Below, piece after piece: positions 50,101 through 61,645 of a DNA stretch of 64,000 bases. Position 1 is the stretch's first letter, and the number at the start of each line of letters is the position of its first letter. Source of the stretch: Pelagomonas calceolata (Eukaryota > Sar > Pelagophyceae > Pelagomonadales > Pelagomonadaceae). The notes below the pieces were generated by a model. That model was not told the origin of the DNA. It saw nothing but the letters and a program-made list of their open reading frames with translations, and ran no database searches. The translations under genes were made by a program, and so were the position numbers. The stretch lies in NCBI GenBank assembly GCA_918797485.1, contig CAKKNE010000001.1, positions 2,666,001 to 2,730,000 of the forward strand, written 5' to 3'.

Positions 50101-53100
50101 AGCAGTGAGGCGAGATGTCGATCTTAAGGACTGTAGTCGCAGACCAACAGCAACACCGTTGTGAAACTTTGGCCATAAGCTCAGAGCTCCTGCGAGAGGC
50201 GACGAGAGGTCAAGAGCCACAGTGACATTGCAAGGTGGTGAACGACCCAAAAGACACATTCTTGGTACCTGGAAGGCAGGTTGCACTACATACGTATATC
50301 AGTCACTCACCAGGAGAACCTCCGCTAGGGTACTTAAGGATGGTAATGACCTGAAAGTGATCATACCTCGGCCTGCAGCTGTCGCAAATGATCGGGTGCA
50401 TGCTAAAAGGAGAGATGCTTGCTTGCGCTGCTCAAAGTCATGATCAGATATCTCAGGGGGACGTGTTGCATTAAACAAAACCAGTTTTGATGAACATAGT
50501 AATCGAGATACTTCACGCAAGAGGGAATTGTCAGCATGGCACAGAGAGGCCATAGTACATATGCGTGTAAGTCTATGTAATTAGAGTGTTGATAGTGCTG
50601 CCTGCATCTAACAGTGTCTTCTATGGACACCGAGAGATACCCATCTTCGTCTAGGTAGGATATGTGGCCCTTATCCACTACATAAGCAGCGTACGTGTGT
50701 GTCCTGGCGCACATCATCTGTACTGCTTCCCAACTACGTGCCTCTATGGTAACTAATGATTCTTCACGGTGTTGGATCGCTAGATTTAGACAAGCAAGAT
50801 CACCACGACCAATAAGTTCATATGCAGAAGTAGGCCAACAGTCGGGTGGTCCCAGGCAACACACATTGAGAGCATCTTGTATAGGCACAACAAACCCCGG
50901 GGTCAGAAAGCCAAGCTCATCCAAATGTAGTCCAGTGCGTACCATCGCAAGGATGAGCTCTTCAGCTAGTTTTCGTCGCAAATCTAGGCAAGCTTGACCA
51001 CTAAGTACGTTTAAGATGCAAGAAAGGCGCCTTGCGCGAGAGCGAAAAGAAGCACAAGAACCATATTTTACGTCACCAAACAACTGACTTTTCAATATAT
51101 CAGAAACCCATTCTTGAACGCCAATTAACTGCTTCTTGTTTAGAGTACCTGAAGAAACAAAACCTATGCGCTCACTGACATCAGGTTCGTAGTTTATTTA
51201 AACGCAAGACTCTTACAGCTGTCTCTACTAGCATGAGATTGGCCCCTTTTTAGATTGGATTGAAGATCCTGGGAATTTACGCGGTCTGCTGGCTGAAAAT
51301 CCGTGCTTAGGGAATCAAGCAAGAAGCTTAGCGGTTCTAAGTGAGCCCAGGAGAGTGATGATAGCTTACAGTCTTCGCGAGCTGCATAGATCGCATCATA
51401 GATACGTTTCAGGTGCATTCTCCACTCAGCATCCACTTGGGTGAAGCCCAGAGCTCGATGGGCTACGTCTTGGGCGGCAGAAATTAGAGTAAAGTAACAC
51501 ACACGAGAGCGGTCTGTTAGTAAGCTCCCGGCTCTGATAGGCAAGGCAATCGCGATCTTGTATGCATATAACGAATGCTTTCGGTGTGTTTGATTGCAAA
51601 TCAAGTTCAACCAGAACCATTTGCTGTCGCTGCGATTATCACTGACAAAATCATGGCTCGGATTCAGATTAGCATTCAATAGTTTGCTACCTATGTGGAA
51701 AATGCTCAACAAGAGCGACGCTTTCATTGTAAAGGACACAAGTTGCTCATGATGCATCCAGGGAACCAAAAAGAGATTTAAGCGTAACTACAAACGCAGT
51801 CCATATGACTTCACTGAGTGAAATACCACAAGGGTAAGTGCTGCGGCCCAGAAAGTCCACGACAGTAAGCACCGAGGCACGCCTGTGTAGTAAGAACATC
51901 GCGCGAGGCATGAACCGCAGTACTTGGACCCTCAAGGTAACTTACAAGATGGATGCGAGCGAATGTGGTAGTGTGTCATCGAGTGCTGATAGAGCTGATT
52001 CTGCGAGTGCTGAATCAAGCGTGAGGGAGACCTTCAGGCGCATGTGCTGCCAGGAGGATGTCATGGTCAGGGCGGAGCAATCGTCCCATTGCGTGCCAAG
52101 AAGATGTGCCCCAGGTGCAAACAGGGGACTCGATAAACCTAGACGTTGTCATTTGAAATCAGGTTATCATTTGACATTTTTTGGCACTAGAAGTAGTAGC
52201 TGGACTGGCTAGCAAACTCGAAGTCTCTATGTATGACAAGGAAAGACCATCAATCATTAAAGCAAGACTCCCTTCTTGCCTTAAGACTACAAAACCAACA
52301 CGGTGCCGTTGTACGTTAACAGGTTGGGCATCAATGCATTGTATATTAAATGCAAATTGGAGCATAGGAGGTAAAAGAATATCAACCTCACTCAGTGAGG
52401 TAACTTTCAGCCCAATCAACCTGTGTGGTGTATGTCCATCTAAGTATCCTGTAACAATTTGCACAGACATCTCACGAAGGTTCTAAGTTAAAATTACTTT
52501 TATGCAACAGGAGGCAGAGCATGGACTCATTTTGCTCGCCACTCACGCAAAAAATTCGAATAGCAGCGGATGAACTAGCAAGGTGAATATTTCCATTTTG
52601 AGCCCCTATGCGTTGAGCTAATAGCTCCGGCCTTTGCGGGAATATGCTCTCTGTTGGTGTATGAAGCAGAGACATGTCTGATCCTGACACTTGACCACCG
52701 CACCTGCCTTCTTTGGATGAGGTGACTACTCGAGGCAAACGCGGCGGATCAAGTTTGCATTTTGTACACGTGCTTGGAGACGGAGTGCTTCCATAGTCTA
52801 CTCTAAGTGAACGTGAAGATCGTTTATGGATGCGCCATACAAAATGCTTTTGTTGCGACTTACTGTATGTGACTACTAAAAGGGGCACACCTTCAGCGAC
52901 GAAGACCACACGGTCTGGCGAACTATACGATATGTTGCCGTCATATGCTTGGTATGGGGCTTCAACAGCACAAAAATTCTCGAGTGGATGAGTCATTGAG
53001 AATAGGGGAATTCGTGGCGATAAATTAGATGCACAAAGCTGGGATTGCACGCACTGAAGAACAAGCCCCCCCTTGCTTACAGGACATGGTAAGATTGGCC

Positions 53101-53452
53101 AGATGCAGTCAACATGAAACGGTAGTGCTGCTTCTACTTGGCTCCCGTCGGGTGCAAAAAGGACAAGACTGCAACTATCCAGAAGCACGACAAGCCACGG
53201 GCCAGTGTTTCCACTGAATGAAACCCAGGTAACGGTTGCCACCTTTGCGACATCATCAAATTTCAGACTTCTGTAAGCGCACTGTCCAATCAAGGATTTC
53301 ACTATGACCCGATTTGCTGATACCTGTAATATCGTGGGACTGCCGTCAATGTCGTGTGCCCCGCGGACTTGGCGTGTAATGTAGGCCGTAACTCTAGCGT
53401 AGGTCATCGCATGCCGCAGCATCTTATGGCATCTTACGCCCGTTTTCAACAT
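47152..53452 (-). CDS. Anaphase-promoting complex subunit 1 (APC1 / Tsg24 / BimE)
   Basis: APC1 is the scaffold subunit of the APC/C ubiquitin ligase that drives mitotic exit. The gene is split into about ten or more exons on the minus strand. The N-terminal beta-propeller exon (about 53452-52547) includes EAALPFHVDCIWPILP. It joins 52482 onward (NLREMSVQIVTGYLDG) through a GT-AG intron, 52546-52483. The proteasome/cyclosome repeats are clearest at about 50286-49021: GGLLLALGLQQQLHVLAMTD, DPTTVGMLLGMAAAKCGS, LCLHIPALLPQPFAEMEVSA and EAYTLSAGLALGLVTLGKGS, all diagnostic for APC1. Further exons cover 51.9-51.2, 51.1-50.3, 48.9-48.1 and 47.8-47.2 kb. The C-terminus is ...LVPWEEIEVDR at 47152. 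Exon edges between 52.2 and 50.3 kb and left of 48.6 kb are not all resolved. The start may be 53452 or the in-frame ATG at 53422. Confidence 0.88.
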
Positions 53453-54532
53453 GCAACAACAGCATGATCGAATTCGCTCGCATGTGTGGCTTGAGTCGTA
53501 CGGCTAAAATTCGATGCGTACCAAGGGAGAGGTGCAAATAAATGGCAGCAGCGTATTTTCGAGTCCAGTACTAGTGGAATGTCACCCGGGACCCGCTTGG
53601 ATACCCCGTTTCGCCAAATCAGGATTCGACCCCGCAGTTGTACCTTCGGGAGCAAGCGGAAACGCTCGCTTCGCCAGTAGGTCGAAGTGGCCGTGGCGCG
53701 CGTCGGCGGCGTGCGGCACGCGTAGCACGCGTCTTCGGAACAAGCGAAACCGCAGTGTGGGCAGATGCCCATGCGCGTGGGTGCGAAAGCGATGCTACGA
53801 GCTGACAGAGTCGCCGAGATCATCGGAAACGGTCCCCGCACGGAGCCAAGTTATCTCTGGCGGGCGCTTCCAGTGGAGAAATCGTCCCACACGGGGCGTA
53901 TAGAGGTGCTCGTAAAAAGGTGGTGGTGGCGTTGCGCACATGCGGACTCGTGTTTCTCCCATACCTACTAGCTCGGTGCGCGACGGGCGCGGCGCCTCGG
54001 CGGAAATCACGGCGGCTAGCCGAGTTGGCACCGAAAGGGCGGGGGTTGAGCCAAAAATATCGGAGTATTTGGCGATTTCGCGCACGCACGGGGAAAAGGG
54101 TGCAATTTGGGAATTTAGTCTTTGACCACTTGTAGACCCAAAGGGCAAAACTAACCCGGGCCCACCAGATGGAACGTACGAGGCCCGGCCTTCCGCTCGA
54201 CTGTTCCTTGGTCTGCTCGAGGCCCACGCTCGGCGCCGCGGTCCTGTGTGAAGTTCTCTCCTTCTTGTCTTGTCTCAGTGACGGAGTCGGAGGGCCTTGG
54301 TTTAACTCAGCCAAAGGCCTCCCAGGCTTCTCCCCCCCCCAAATTACCCAAGATATAATAGTCCATTCCTTCAAATTGATCCGAGTCTGGCTCTGTCCTT
54401 CAGCACTCCAGCTCCCGACCGTGACTAAAAAAAAATCCTATAAAGAACTTACATCTATATTTTGCAGTGTAAAACCCTGGCTGCTCTGGTAGCTCAAGCG
54501 CGTGCCAGCGGGACACTCTTCAAGTTGTAAAT
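53453..54532. other. Divergent spacer between APC1 and TMEM107
   Basis: This 1.1-kb region should hold both promoters. It is GC-rich from 53.6 to 54.2 kb. Open frames run through it on both strands, including a minus-strand one with a CPHCGF...CYAC pattern, but no domain extends over a believable length. From 54.3 kb towards TMEM107 the sequence becomes AT-richer. Confidence 0.4.
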
Positions 54533-55033
54533 ATGGGTCGTAGTTCTCTTAACCTTCTTATCCCGGCACGCTTCTTGCTGACCGTGGGTCATCTTGTTTC
54601 TGTTTTAACGATGGTTCATACGCGAAAAGAGAATCTCTCTTCTGCGGTCTCCGCTGATCCCAAGGATGCCCAAAAAGAGGTAGACTTGTGAAGCAGCCCA
54701 GCATCTAATTTATTACTGTAGTTCATGATGGCATATGCAATCTGCCTGGTGTGTTTCGCCGTTGATGTGCTGGGAATTCTTATGGGCACATCCCTATTCT
54801 TCCCCAAGGCAAACCTTCTTCAAATTATCTGCCACTTCGTGGGTAGCTGTTTTATAACATCTATGATTACCCAATCCTGGCAATATCAGTATATCTGGTG
54901 CGATCCGCAATAAAAATGTTTTCACATTCATAGAATGCTTAGGTTTTCTATTGCCACTTGCAACATACCCTGCGCACTCTGTGAAGTTAGCATCCTGATT
55001 GGGACTTTCGCATTAAAAGTTGTTGTCTTCTAG
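54533..55033 (+). CDS. TMEM107: TMEM107-like ciliary transition-zone membrane protein
   Basis: TMEM107 is a four-pass protein of the MKS module at the ciliary transition zone, where it helps gate entry of membrane proteins. Three exons, 54533-54679, 54722-54897 and 54943-55033, join in frame through introns of 42 and 45 nt. The result is 137 residues; human TMEM107 has 140. The N-terminus MGRSSLNLLIPARFLLTVGH matches the family start (MGR...LVPSRFL..LAHLV), including the basic residue before helix 1. Exon 2 gives VCFAVDVLGILMGTSLFF, then ICHFVGSCFITSMI and QSWQYQYIW. This corresponds to the family's SxxAHxxASVxLSFFIFExWECTTYW. Exon 3 supplies helix 4. The match rests on remembered family sequence and the fit of all four helices. 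The gene is short and intron-split, so automated callers could miss it. Confidence 0.8.
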
Positions 55034-55304
55034 ACCAGTGACGGAGTTAATGCAGTTTCAGGTCCCTATCCGAGTGGCTGATCACGGGCTTGGTCCAACG
55101 AGCGAGATAAAGAGACTACCCAGGCATCTACGAGCGGGCCTGGGTGAGCCTGCCAGTGAGGAGCATTTTATTCAAAAGTACAATTTTAAGTTTTGCTACA
55201 TCGCCTGGCTTGCCGCCGCTTACGCCTGGCTCACAGCGTAAGTGATCTGCGCCGCAATGCTCTGCGGCTAGAGTTAGTTGAGCCTGAGATCAGCGAGTCG
55301 GCGG

Positions 55305-55824
55305 GGGACACCAGACTAGGATTGCTCCATAGCGAATATAAACATGCCAGTGTGGCCTGGGGGGGAAGCCACTAAGTTGCCATTAACCGGTTAATAACCG
55401 GTAATTTACCTATTATTACCCCTGAAGGGGATCCGGGGTAAATAACCCGCTCAATAACCCGGCGGGTTTTCGACTAAACCCGTTTAGTGAGATTAGCGAA
55501 AGACCCCTCCGGACGAGCGGATGGGCGCAAGCAGCCCGTTGGGCTTTTGGATACGTACAGGTGCGCCAAGGCAAGTACCAAGTCATGTGGCCCGGCGCGG
55601 CTCAGGCCCGCGCCAGTGGCCTGTGAGGCCCCCTCCCCTACCCCTCTATAACTTGAAGATCCTGAGGTAAATATCCCGTACTAACCGGCAATTACCCGGG
55701 TTATTAACCCCGGGCGGCGCCAGGGGTAATACCCCCTCAGGTAAATGGCAACCCAGGGAAGCCAGACTAGGATAGCCTGAGCTCCATAGCGAATATAAAC
55801 GCACTGGCAGCCTGTAGGTCAGGA
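55305..55824 (+). repeat. Diverged direct repeat pair of about 65 bp
   Basis: Two segments, about 55305-55372 and 55758-55824, share CCAGACTAGGAT, then CTCCATAGCGAATATAAAC, then a GCCAGTG/CACTGGCAG block followed by GCCTG. They lie about 450 bp apart in the same orientation, in sequence with no coding sign. They look like two copies of a dispersed spacer element. Confidence 0.6.
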
Positions 55825-56356
55825 TTTTCCAGAACAAAGGGCACACAAGTCGATTCCCGTCCCCTAACAAAAATGGGGGTGGGGTCGTCGGGATTTGGCA
55901 AGACTGACGATGTGACTCGACACGCTCTTCTCCGGCCCGAACGGCGCCAGAGCCGCCACTAAGTCATCACCTTTGCTGCAGTACCCTTTGATGCCGCCGC
56001 CAGTCGCGTGCGGTTTTACTCAAAAAGGCTCGGGTGTTGAATGACTCACCATTCTAGCCGTTGAGGGGGAATTGGGGAGCAACCCGCACGCGGGTGGCAT
56101 GATATTGTGCAGCTGCCGCTAAACCTACTAAACGGGGTTTTGACGCTTTTTGGAGCTCTCATCGTCATAAATCATAAAAATATAAATCTTAAAATTCTGA
56201 AATCTACATCATGATTTGGTAAGCTCGGTCGGAACGCGGAGAGCGAGAGAAACGTTTTTACAGGGACGGAAAGGACGAGCGGCGAAGAACAGCGTTCTGA
56301 CGAGCGGCGCATAACAGCTTAAATGCTAGTGGCGCAAAACTCACTAGGGCCTGTGT

Positions 56357-56382
56357 GCCCCGTACCGTTAACGGTACGGGGC
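56357..56382. repeat. Perfect 26-bp palindrome
   Basis: GCCCCGTACCGTT is followed immediately by its exact reverse complement. It lies in a GC-rich spacer 417 bp upstream of the SWR1-type gene. It could be a protein-binding site or a hairpin; no function is known. Confidence 0.8.
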
Positions 56383-56798
56383 CCGCCGGCGGGGCATGCA
56401 AAGTTCGGTGCAGTGCGGGCAGCCTCGCGCTGAGAAATCAGCTGCACAGCTGCCCCGGCCCGGGGCCTGGGCCGGCGCAGTGTGCCAGTCACGGCCCGGG
56501 TGCCACCGTGACGTGGACGTCACCGTCACGGTGACGGTGTACTCAGGCTAGTACTCACTGGCAGGCTACTAGTAACTTGAATGCGGCTGTGGGCGTATAA
56601 ATGGACCCGCAATACGAAAAGAATCCCTGACTTCAATATCTATAAGGCTAAAAAGGAATTTCCGGGTGTGTCTAGCCCGACCCGCGGGTGTCTGGTTATT
56701 TCTATCATAAGCTGTCACAGTACCGTACTGTAGGTAGGTACGTGCCTACGGTAGGTGTATCGGCATCGCGATAATCCTCCGGCACAGAAGTGCAAAGC

Positions 56799-59700
56799 AT
56801 GGACGGAGCCAAGAATGACATTTGTAGCGCCTTACTGGAGGCGGGCGGGGGGGCGACGCCTGAAGCTTCTCGGAACGAATGCGTTGTCAGAGTCTTCGAG
56901 CTGCGGAGAATGCTTGAATCGACTGCATGTCAGACGACGGTGGAGCCGATAGAACCTCCATTAGTTCTTGAGACACATCGAGGCTTTCTGCTGAAGGAAA
57001 TGGCATGGATGGCCGCAGACTTCAGGGTAGAAAGCCAGCCACCGGTGTTCTTGTACTTTTCTTTTAGTTGCAGCTAGTTCTTACTTTTAGGGAAGCGACA
57101 CAATATAATGCGAAAGAAACGATCAAAGGTCCTGGCCATCTCAAACTCAACCGATGAACTCTAGCTCAATTATAGGCCGTTGTGCAACACTTCCGAGGGG
57201 CGAGGGGCCGTGCACAGAAACAAGAACGCGAACACCAGGTAAGTCAAAGTTTGCAGGCTAAATTTAGTTCGATCTCATAAACCGTCAGGTATCAAAAAAA
57301 AAGTTGGCCCAGCGGGCATCACGCTTGATTAAAAAGTTCTGGGTAAAAATTGATCGGGTCATTGCGCACAAGCAACGGTTGGCTTGGCAAGCGTCACAAC
57401 GAGCAGCGATGGATAAGCACTTAGTCGAACTTATACGCCAGACGGAACAGTACACTGGAGATCTAGCGGAACGCATGCACGGTGGAGGAGCAAGCAGCTT
57501 TGGTGGGCTAGTGACATCAAAACAAATAGTACCACCACATCGCAGCCAGACTGAACCTATAAATATCCGCACTAGCGGGAAGAGCTCGAGTCTAATGGCA
57601 CAGTTGGAGGCAGCAGACGCGCGTGTGCGAGAGGCAGAGGTCGCTCGACCATATTTACTCGATAGTACTGTCATGTTGAGGCCTTACCAACAGATTGGTC
57701 TTAATTGGCTTGTGTCAATGCATGAGCGACGATTGAACGGCATCCTTGCAGATGAGATGGGGCTCGGCAAAACTTTGCAGACAATAGCCCTCCTGGCACA
57801 TCTTGCGGCTTGTAGAGGTCTATGGGGTCCGCACCTTGTTGTTGTTCCGACTTCGTGCCTCGTGAACTGGGAGCTGGAGCTGAAGAAGTTTTGCCCTGGT
57901 TTCAAAGTGCTCACCTATTATGGTGCAGCTAAGGCCCGCAAACAACTGCGGGTAGGCTGGTCGAAATCATTATCTGTGCATGTTGTAGTGACATCATATC
58001 AACTTGCTGTTCAAGATGCTTCGATCCTCCGCCGCAAGAAATTCTACTATCTCATTCTTGATGAAGCTCATAACATCAAAAACTTTGACAGTCGAAGATG
58101 GCGCACACTTCTTTCATTCCAGGCGCAACGGCGATTGCTACTGACAGGCACACCGTTACAGAATTCGCTAATGGAGCTTTGGTCTTTGATGCATTTCCTA
58201 ATGCCTCATCTATTTCGGTCACGACACGAATTTTCTTACTGGTTTGCAAATCCGCTTCAGTGTGCCATTGAAGGAAATTCCAACATATCTGAGGACCTAG
58301 TTAAGCAGCTCCATTCAATTATGCGTCCATTTGTCTTGCGTCGTCTTAAGAAGGATGTCGCTAAACAATTGCCTCTTAAATTTGAACACGAACTCAAGTG
58401 CCAACTTTCGAGACGTCAGCAGTTACTCTATGAGGAGTTTATGAATCACAGCAAAGGTCGTCGCGTTGCCTCAGGTAAATATGGTATCTGCGGTAGTAGC
58501 TTCGTGTCACTAATGAACATTGTGATGCAGCTGCGAAAGGTGTGCAATCATCCCGATCTATGTGAGCCACGCTCTGTTTTGGCACCTCTTGTTTTGCCAG
58601 GTTTGTCATTTGGAATTCCCCTGATGCTGTCTGGACTTACCTGTTTGCGTGGCATCTCGTGCTGCGTGGAGGATGCCAGGTGCACCTCTTGTATGACCAC
58701 ACTGCCTGCATCGGCATTTCTTGTACTTAGTGAACATTGTTTAGTAAGCTCACCACGGTCCTCTAGCAACTTGCCTATGTCAAGCCACACGTTGACGGGT
58801 AGATTACTTGTCAAAAACACTATTGCTATGATGTTACGCCACACAGCGAGATGCACGCGCGCGCTAGATGCTACACTACCTTCTCATCTTTCATCTTGTA
58901 CACTCCACTTCATCTTACAGGTTTTTGAATCATCTACGCCTCTTGCATTGGCTTGGCAATCTCTCATTCATCCAAATGATAGTAGGCTCCATTCAAATAG
59001 GCAAAGCCTAAAGGCATCAGACACATTGCGAAGACACCTGGAGCATCAAGCTACGGTGAACGCCCGATATTGGAATCTTTTTGACTTACTAAAGCGCTTT
59101 GCATTTGTAGTACCAGCAGCCCTAGCCAGTGCCCCTCTCTTCACATTCAGAGAACAAAACAAAGTTTTGTCTGGGGTGTCTACCAACATTGCTGCTAAAG
59201 TTACCGCCGCCTTCTTGCCAATACGCCACATTACACTCGCATTGCGCGTGTCATTTCCCGATAGGACACTTTTGCAATGGGACTCGGGAAAATTTCATGA
59301 GCTCGCACCATTGTTAAGGCGCTTAAAAATTCAGAAACATCGTTGTTTGATTTTCACTCAGATGTCTAAGATGCTTGATGTGCTACAAGGCTTTCTATGC
59401 TGGCATGGACATAGTTATCTTCGTCTTGATGGCGGCACTTCACCAGATGAACGGCAGCGATTGATGACTCGTTTTAACTCAGACACAGCTGTGTTCTGCT
59501 TTTTGCTCTCGACCCGTTCTGGAGGACTAGGTGTTAATCTTACGGGTGCGGACACCGTCATCTTCTATGATAGCGACTGGAATCCAGCGATGGATGCGCA
59601 GGCTATGGACCGCGCACACCGAATTGGGCAAAGTCGCGATGTCCACATCTATCGACTTGTTTGCACCTCGACAATTGAAGAAAATATCCTCCTCAAAGCT

Positions 59701-60519
59701 CGGCAAAAGCAGAAGCTTGAGCTTATTACTCTCACGGAAGGGAATTTCTGCAGCCAGCTGCTCAACACGGAAGGAGATAATGATCAGAGAAAAGCACCGG
59801 CAAAAGAGGACGACGCCAAGCTCGCAGCTACCATGGCCGAACTTGAAGATGAAATCGACGCCAAATGTGCACGGGAAGCGGCAGCCGAAGCAGCCTCCGA
59901 ATCTCGTGAGTTCGAAGAGCCCTGTACCGAAATTGGAGCGGACAAAGGGGCTGCCTTTGGAGTGGGCGCGGTGGCGCGAGGACCAGAGACTGTGTCATGG
60001 AGAGAACAAATCGGGATGGATATTGGCACATTGACGAGGTCTTTGAGCGCTGTTGAGCGATACGCTATTTTGATCCGCGAGGCTCAAATTTCGAAAGTTC
60101 CTTTAGCGGCTGCAGAAGAATCTTTCTTAGTACCAGCTGAGCGCAGGCTTGTAGCAACGATTAAAAAAAAAGAATGGGAAGGGGGCGCGGGTGCCAAAAC
60201 AACCGAAGGCCTTCAACAGATAGAGGAACACCGTGCTTGTTCAGAAGGTGAACTATCAGCGACTGATTTGTATTTCATCCCTAAAACTAGAGCCGGCACA
60301 TCGTCTAGTGTCCCTGAAAATTCCAACAGGCGGGAATTCCTCGAACGCCGCCAGCTTGCACAGTCAGCCAAGCGCAAGCGCAAGTGCACGGGCGCTGCGT
60401 GGGAAGTTCGCACGGATGCTATTACTGGCAGTCCTTTCTGGTACAATGTAGACACAGCAGAAGCCACTTGGATGAAGCCATTTGTCATTCAGCGTCGCGA
60501 TGCCCGGCGAGGAAGTTGA
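56799..60519 (+). CDS. SWR1/SRCAP/PIE1-type chromatin-remodelling ATPase with C-terminal WW-like motif
   Basis: SWR1-type ATPases exchange histone H2A.Z into nucleosomes. Exons: 56799-57033, 57091-57128, 57176-57238 and 57289-60519. Together the first four encode an HSA domain (KEMAWMAADFRVERKR... AVVQHFRGARGRAQKQ... RLIKKFWVKIDRVIAHKQRL), the actin/Arp-binding region. The ATPase core follows: RPYQQIGLNWLVSM, Walker A DEMGLGKT, DEAH box LILDEAHNIKNF, LLLTGTPLQNSLMELWSLMH, and MQLRKVCNHPDL. Between the two lobes is a Swr1-like insert of about 230 residues. Lobe 2 has LIFTQMSKMLDVL, YLRLDGGTSPDERQ, STRSGGLGVNLTGADTVIF and DRAHRIGQ. Near the C-terminus is WEVRTDAITGSPFWYNVDTA...TWMKP, a WW-like motif I do not recall from other SWR1 proteins. 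Intron 1 (57034-57090) appears to be GC-AG. The start is the ATG 57 codons before the HSA helix. Confidence 0.9.
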
Positions 60520-60591
60520 AATTTGAAGGGTGTCTTTTTAGTTGAGATTTTTTCGTGAAGATAGAGAATTATCATGGTTTATTCTACACAG

Positions 60592-61645
60592 GCGACGCCT
60601 ATCTGCAGGCGTGCCAGGGTGGGTATAGCCATTGGCCCCGAGAAATTTCGTTCCTCTTCATCGCAATGTGTGAGCCAATTCCCACACGTTTGACTTGCGC
60701 ACTCGTGTGCCAAAATTGGGCCCGCGCCTGCCGCGAGGATAATCTTCTTGTTCGAGTCTTACCTGCGAACAGCCCAACCCCAACCCTGACTCATAGGGAC
60801 CAACAATCTTCACAACCACCTTGTAAACGCCACACCTCACTAAGTTGCGCGTTGAAGTCGGTATTGCCGGGAGAAACTCTTATTCTTGGGCCCGGTCGTT
60901 ACTGGGAGAGATCAAGCCTCTTCATCGACAGCAAAATCCGCATTGTTGGAGATTTAAACATGCCAGAGCGGGTTCTCATTGAGCTCAACAACGCACTGGA
61001 ATGGCGCGGTCGCTCCGGTGCTCTTATTGGTATCACAATCCACCGCTTGCAGTCACGGGGTATCACAAACTCAGCACTTGTTGTTAAAGGTGGTCATCTT
61101 GTTTGTCATCGTGTGGTAGTGGATTGCTCTGGGGCACCTGGCGCTGCGATATCTCTTCACAAAGGTTTGTCTCCTGGCGCTTGCCCATTTGTGTTGTAAC
61201 CCAGAATACTCTAATGCGAGCAGGCGCAAGTTTGCACGTCAGCTGCTCCATTGTGGTGAGTGCCACTGCCGCCGGGGTGTTCGTCTACCCTGGTGCCAAG
61301 GCTACGTTCTCACTATGTGATATTAAGAGCAATAATCACTGTGGTCTCTGTGTGGCACCCAACGCAATTTGCTTTCTCAGCAACTGCAACCTCACAAGAA
61401 ACGGTGTAGCTCAGGTGGCTGTGAGAAGCTTCCCGCGCTTAACTTGACAAGTGCTCATATGATTTGATCAACACGACTCGTAGGCATTTGCCAAATCTGC
61501 TGTTGTCCTCAAACGAGTGCTACTCTCTAGTGATATAACGAGTGCCGCTCTCATTGTTGATCATGATGCTCATGTATTCACAAAGAAGAATATTGTAGAC
61601 AGTGACACTGGCACTCCCAATGATTTTAGGGAGTATAGACATTGA
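60592..61645 (+). CDS. F-box protein with parallel beta-helix (pectin-lyase-like) region
   Basis: F-box proteins bring substrates to SCF ubiquitin ligases. Exons 60592-61164, 61224-61414 and 61494-61645 join in frame through 59- and 79-nt GT-AG introns, giving about 305 residues. An F-box-like segment comes first (WPREISFLFIAM... RLTCALVCQNWARACRED). Then come a stretch setting up a right-handed helix (GETLILGPGRYWERSSLFID) and beta-helix coils (GHLVCHRVVVDCSGA, LHVSCSIVVSATAAGVFVYP, CDIKSNNHCGLCVAPNA). The layout is like FBXO10/FBXO11, though those are longer. No ATG lies in frame before the F-box in this exon, and a splice acceptor (CACAG) sits at 60591. The first exon is therefore missing from this model; an internal ATG at 60666 would cut the F-box. 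The gene begins within 75 bp of the SWR1 stop codon. Confidence 0.65.

Larger units (their letters stand above)
55034..56798. other. Spacer between TMEM107 and the SWR1-type gene
   Basis: No gene is supported. The region is dense in small repeats: TAACCGGTTAATAACCGG near 55.39 kb, ACCCGGGTTATTAACC near 55.69 kb, a diverged direct repeat pair (listed), a perfect palindrome (listed), a GTCACGGT/ACCGTGAC cluster at 56.48-56.54 kb and a GGTAGGTACGTGCCTACGG stretch at 56.73-56.75 kb. Confidence 0.45.

Noticed and set aside
53446-53841. Minus-strand frame with a zinc-ribbon-like CPHCGF...CYAC pattern upstream of APC1
   Set aside because: Only about 20 residues look like a metal site, and the rest is GC-driven low-quality sequence. 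It faintly recalls the end of tRNA thiolation enzymes but is too short to call.
54480-54535. tRNA-like GGTAGCTCAAGC stretch
   Set aside because: No B box (GGTTCGANTCC) at the right distance and no cloverleaf can be drawn.
59531-60034. 167-codon frame inside the SWR1-type gene
   Set aside because: It is in another frame of a well-supported coding exon, and its product (Lys/Ser-rich) shows no domain.
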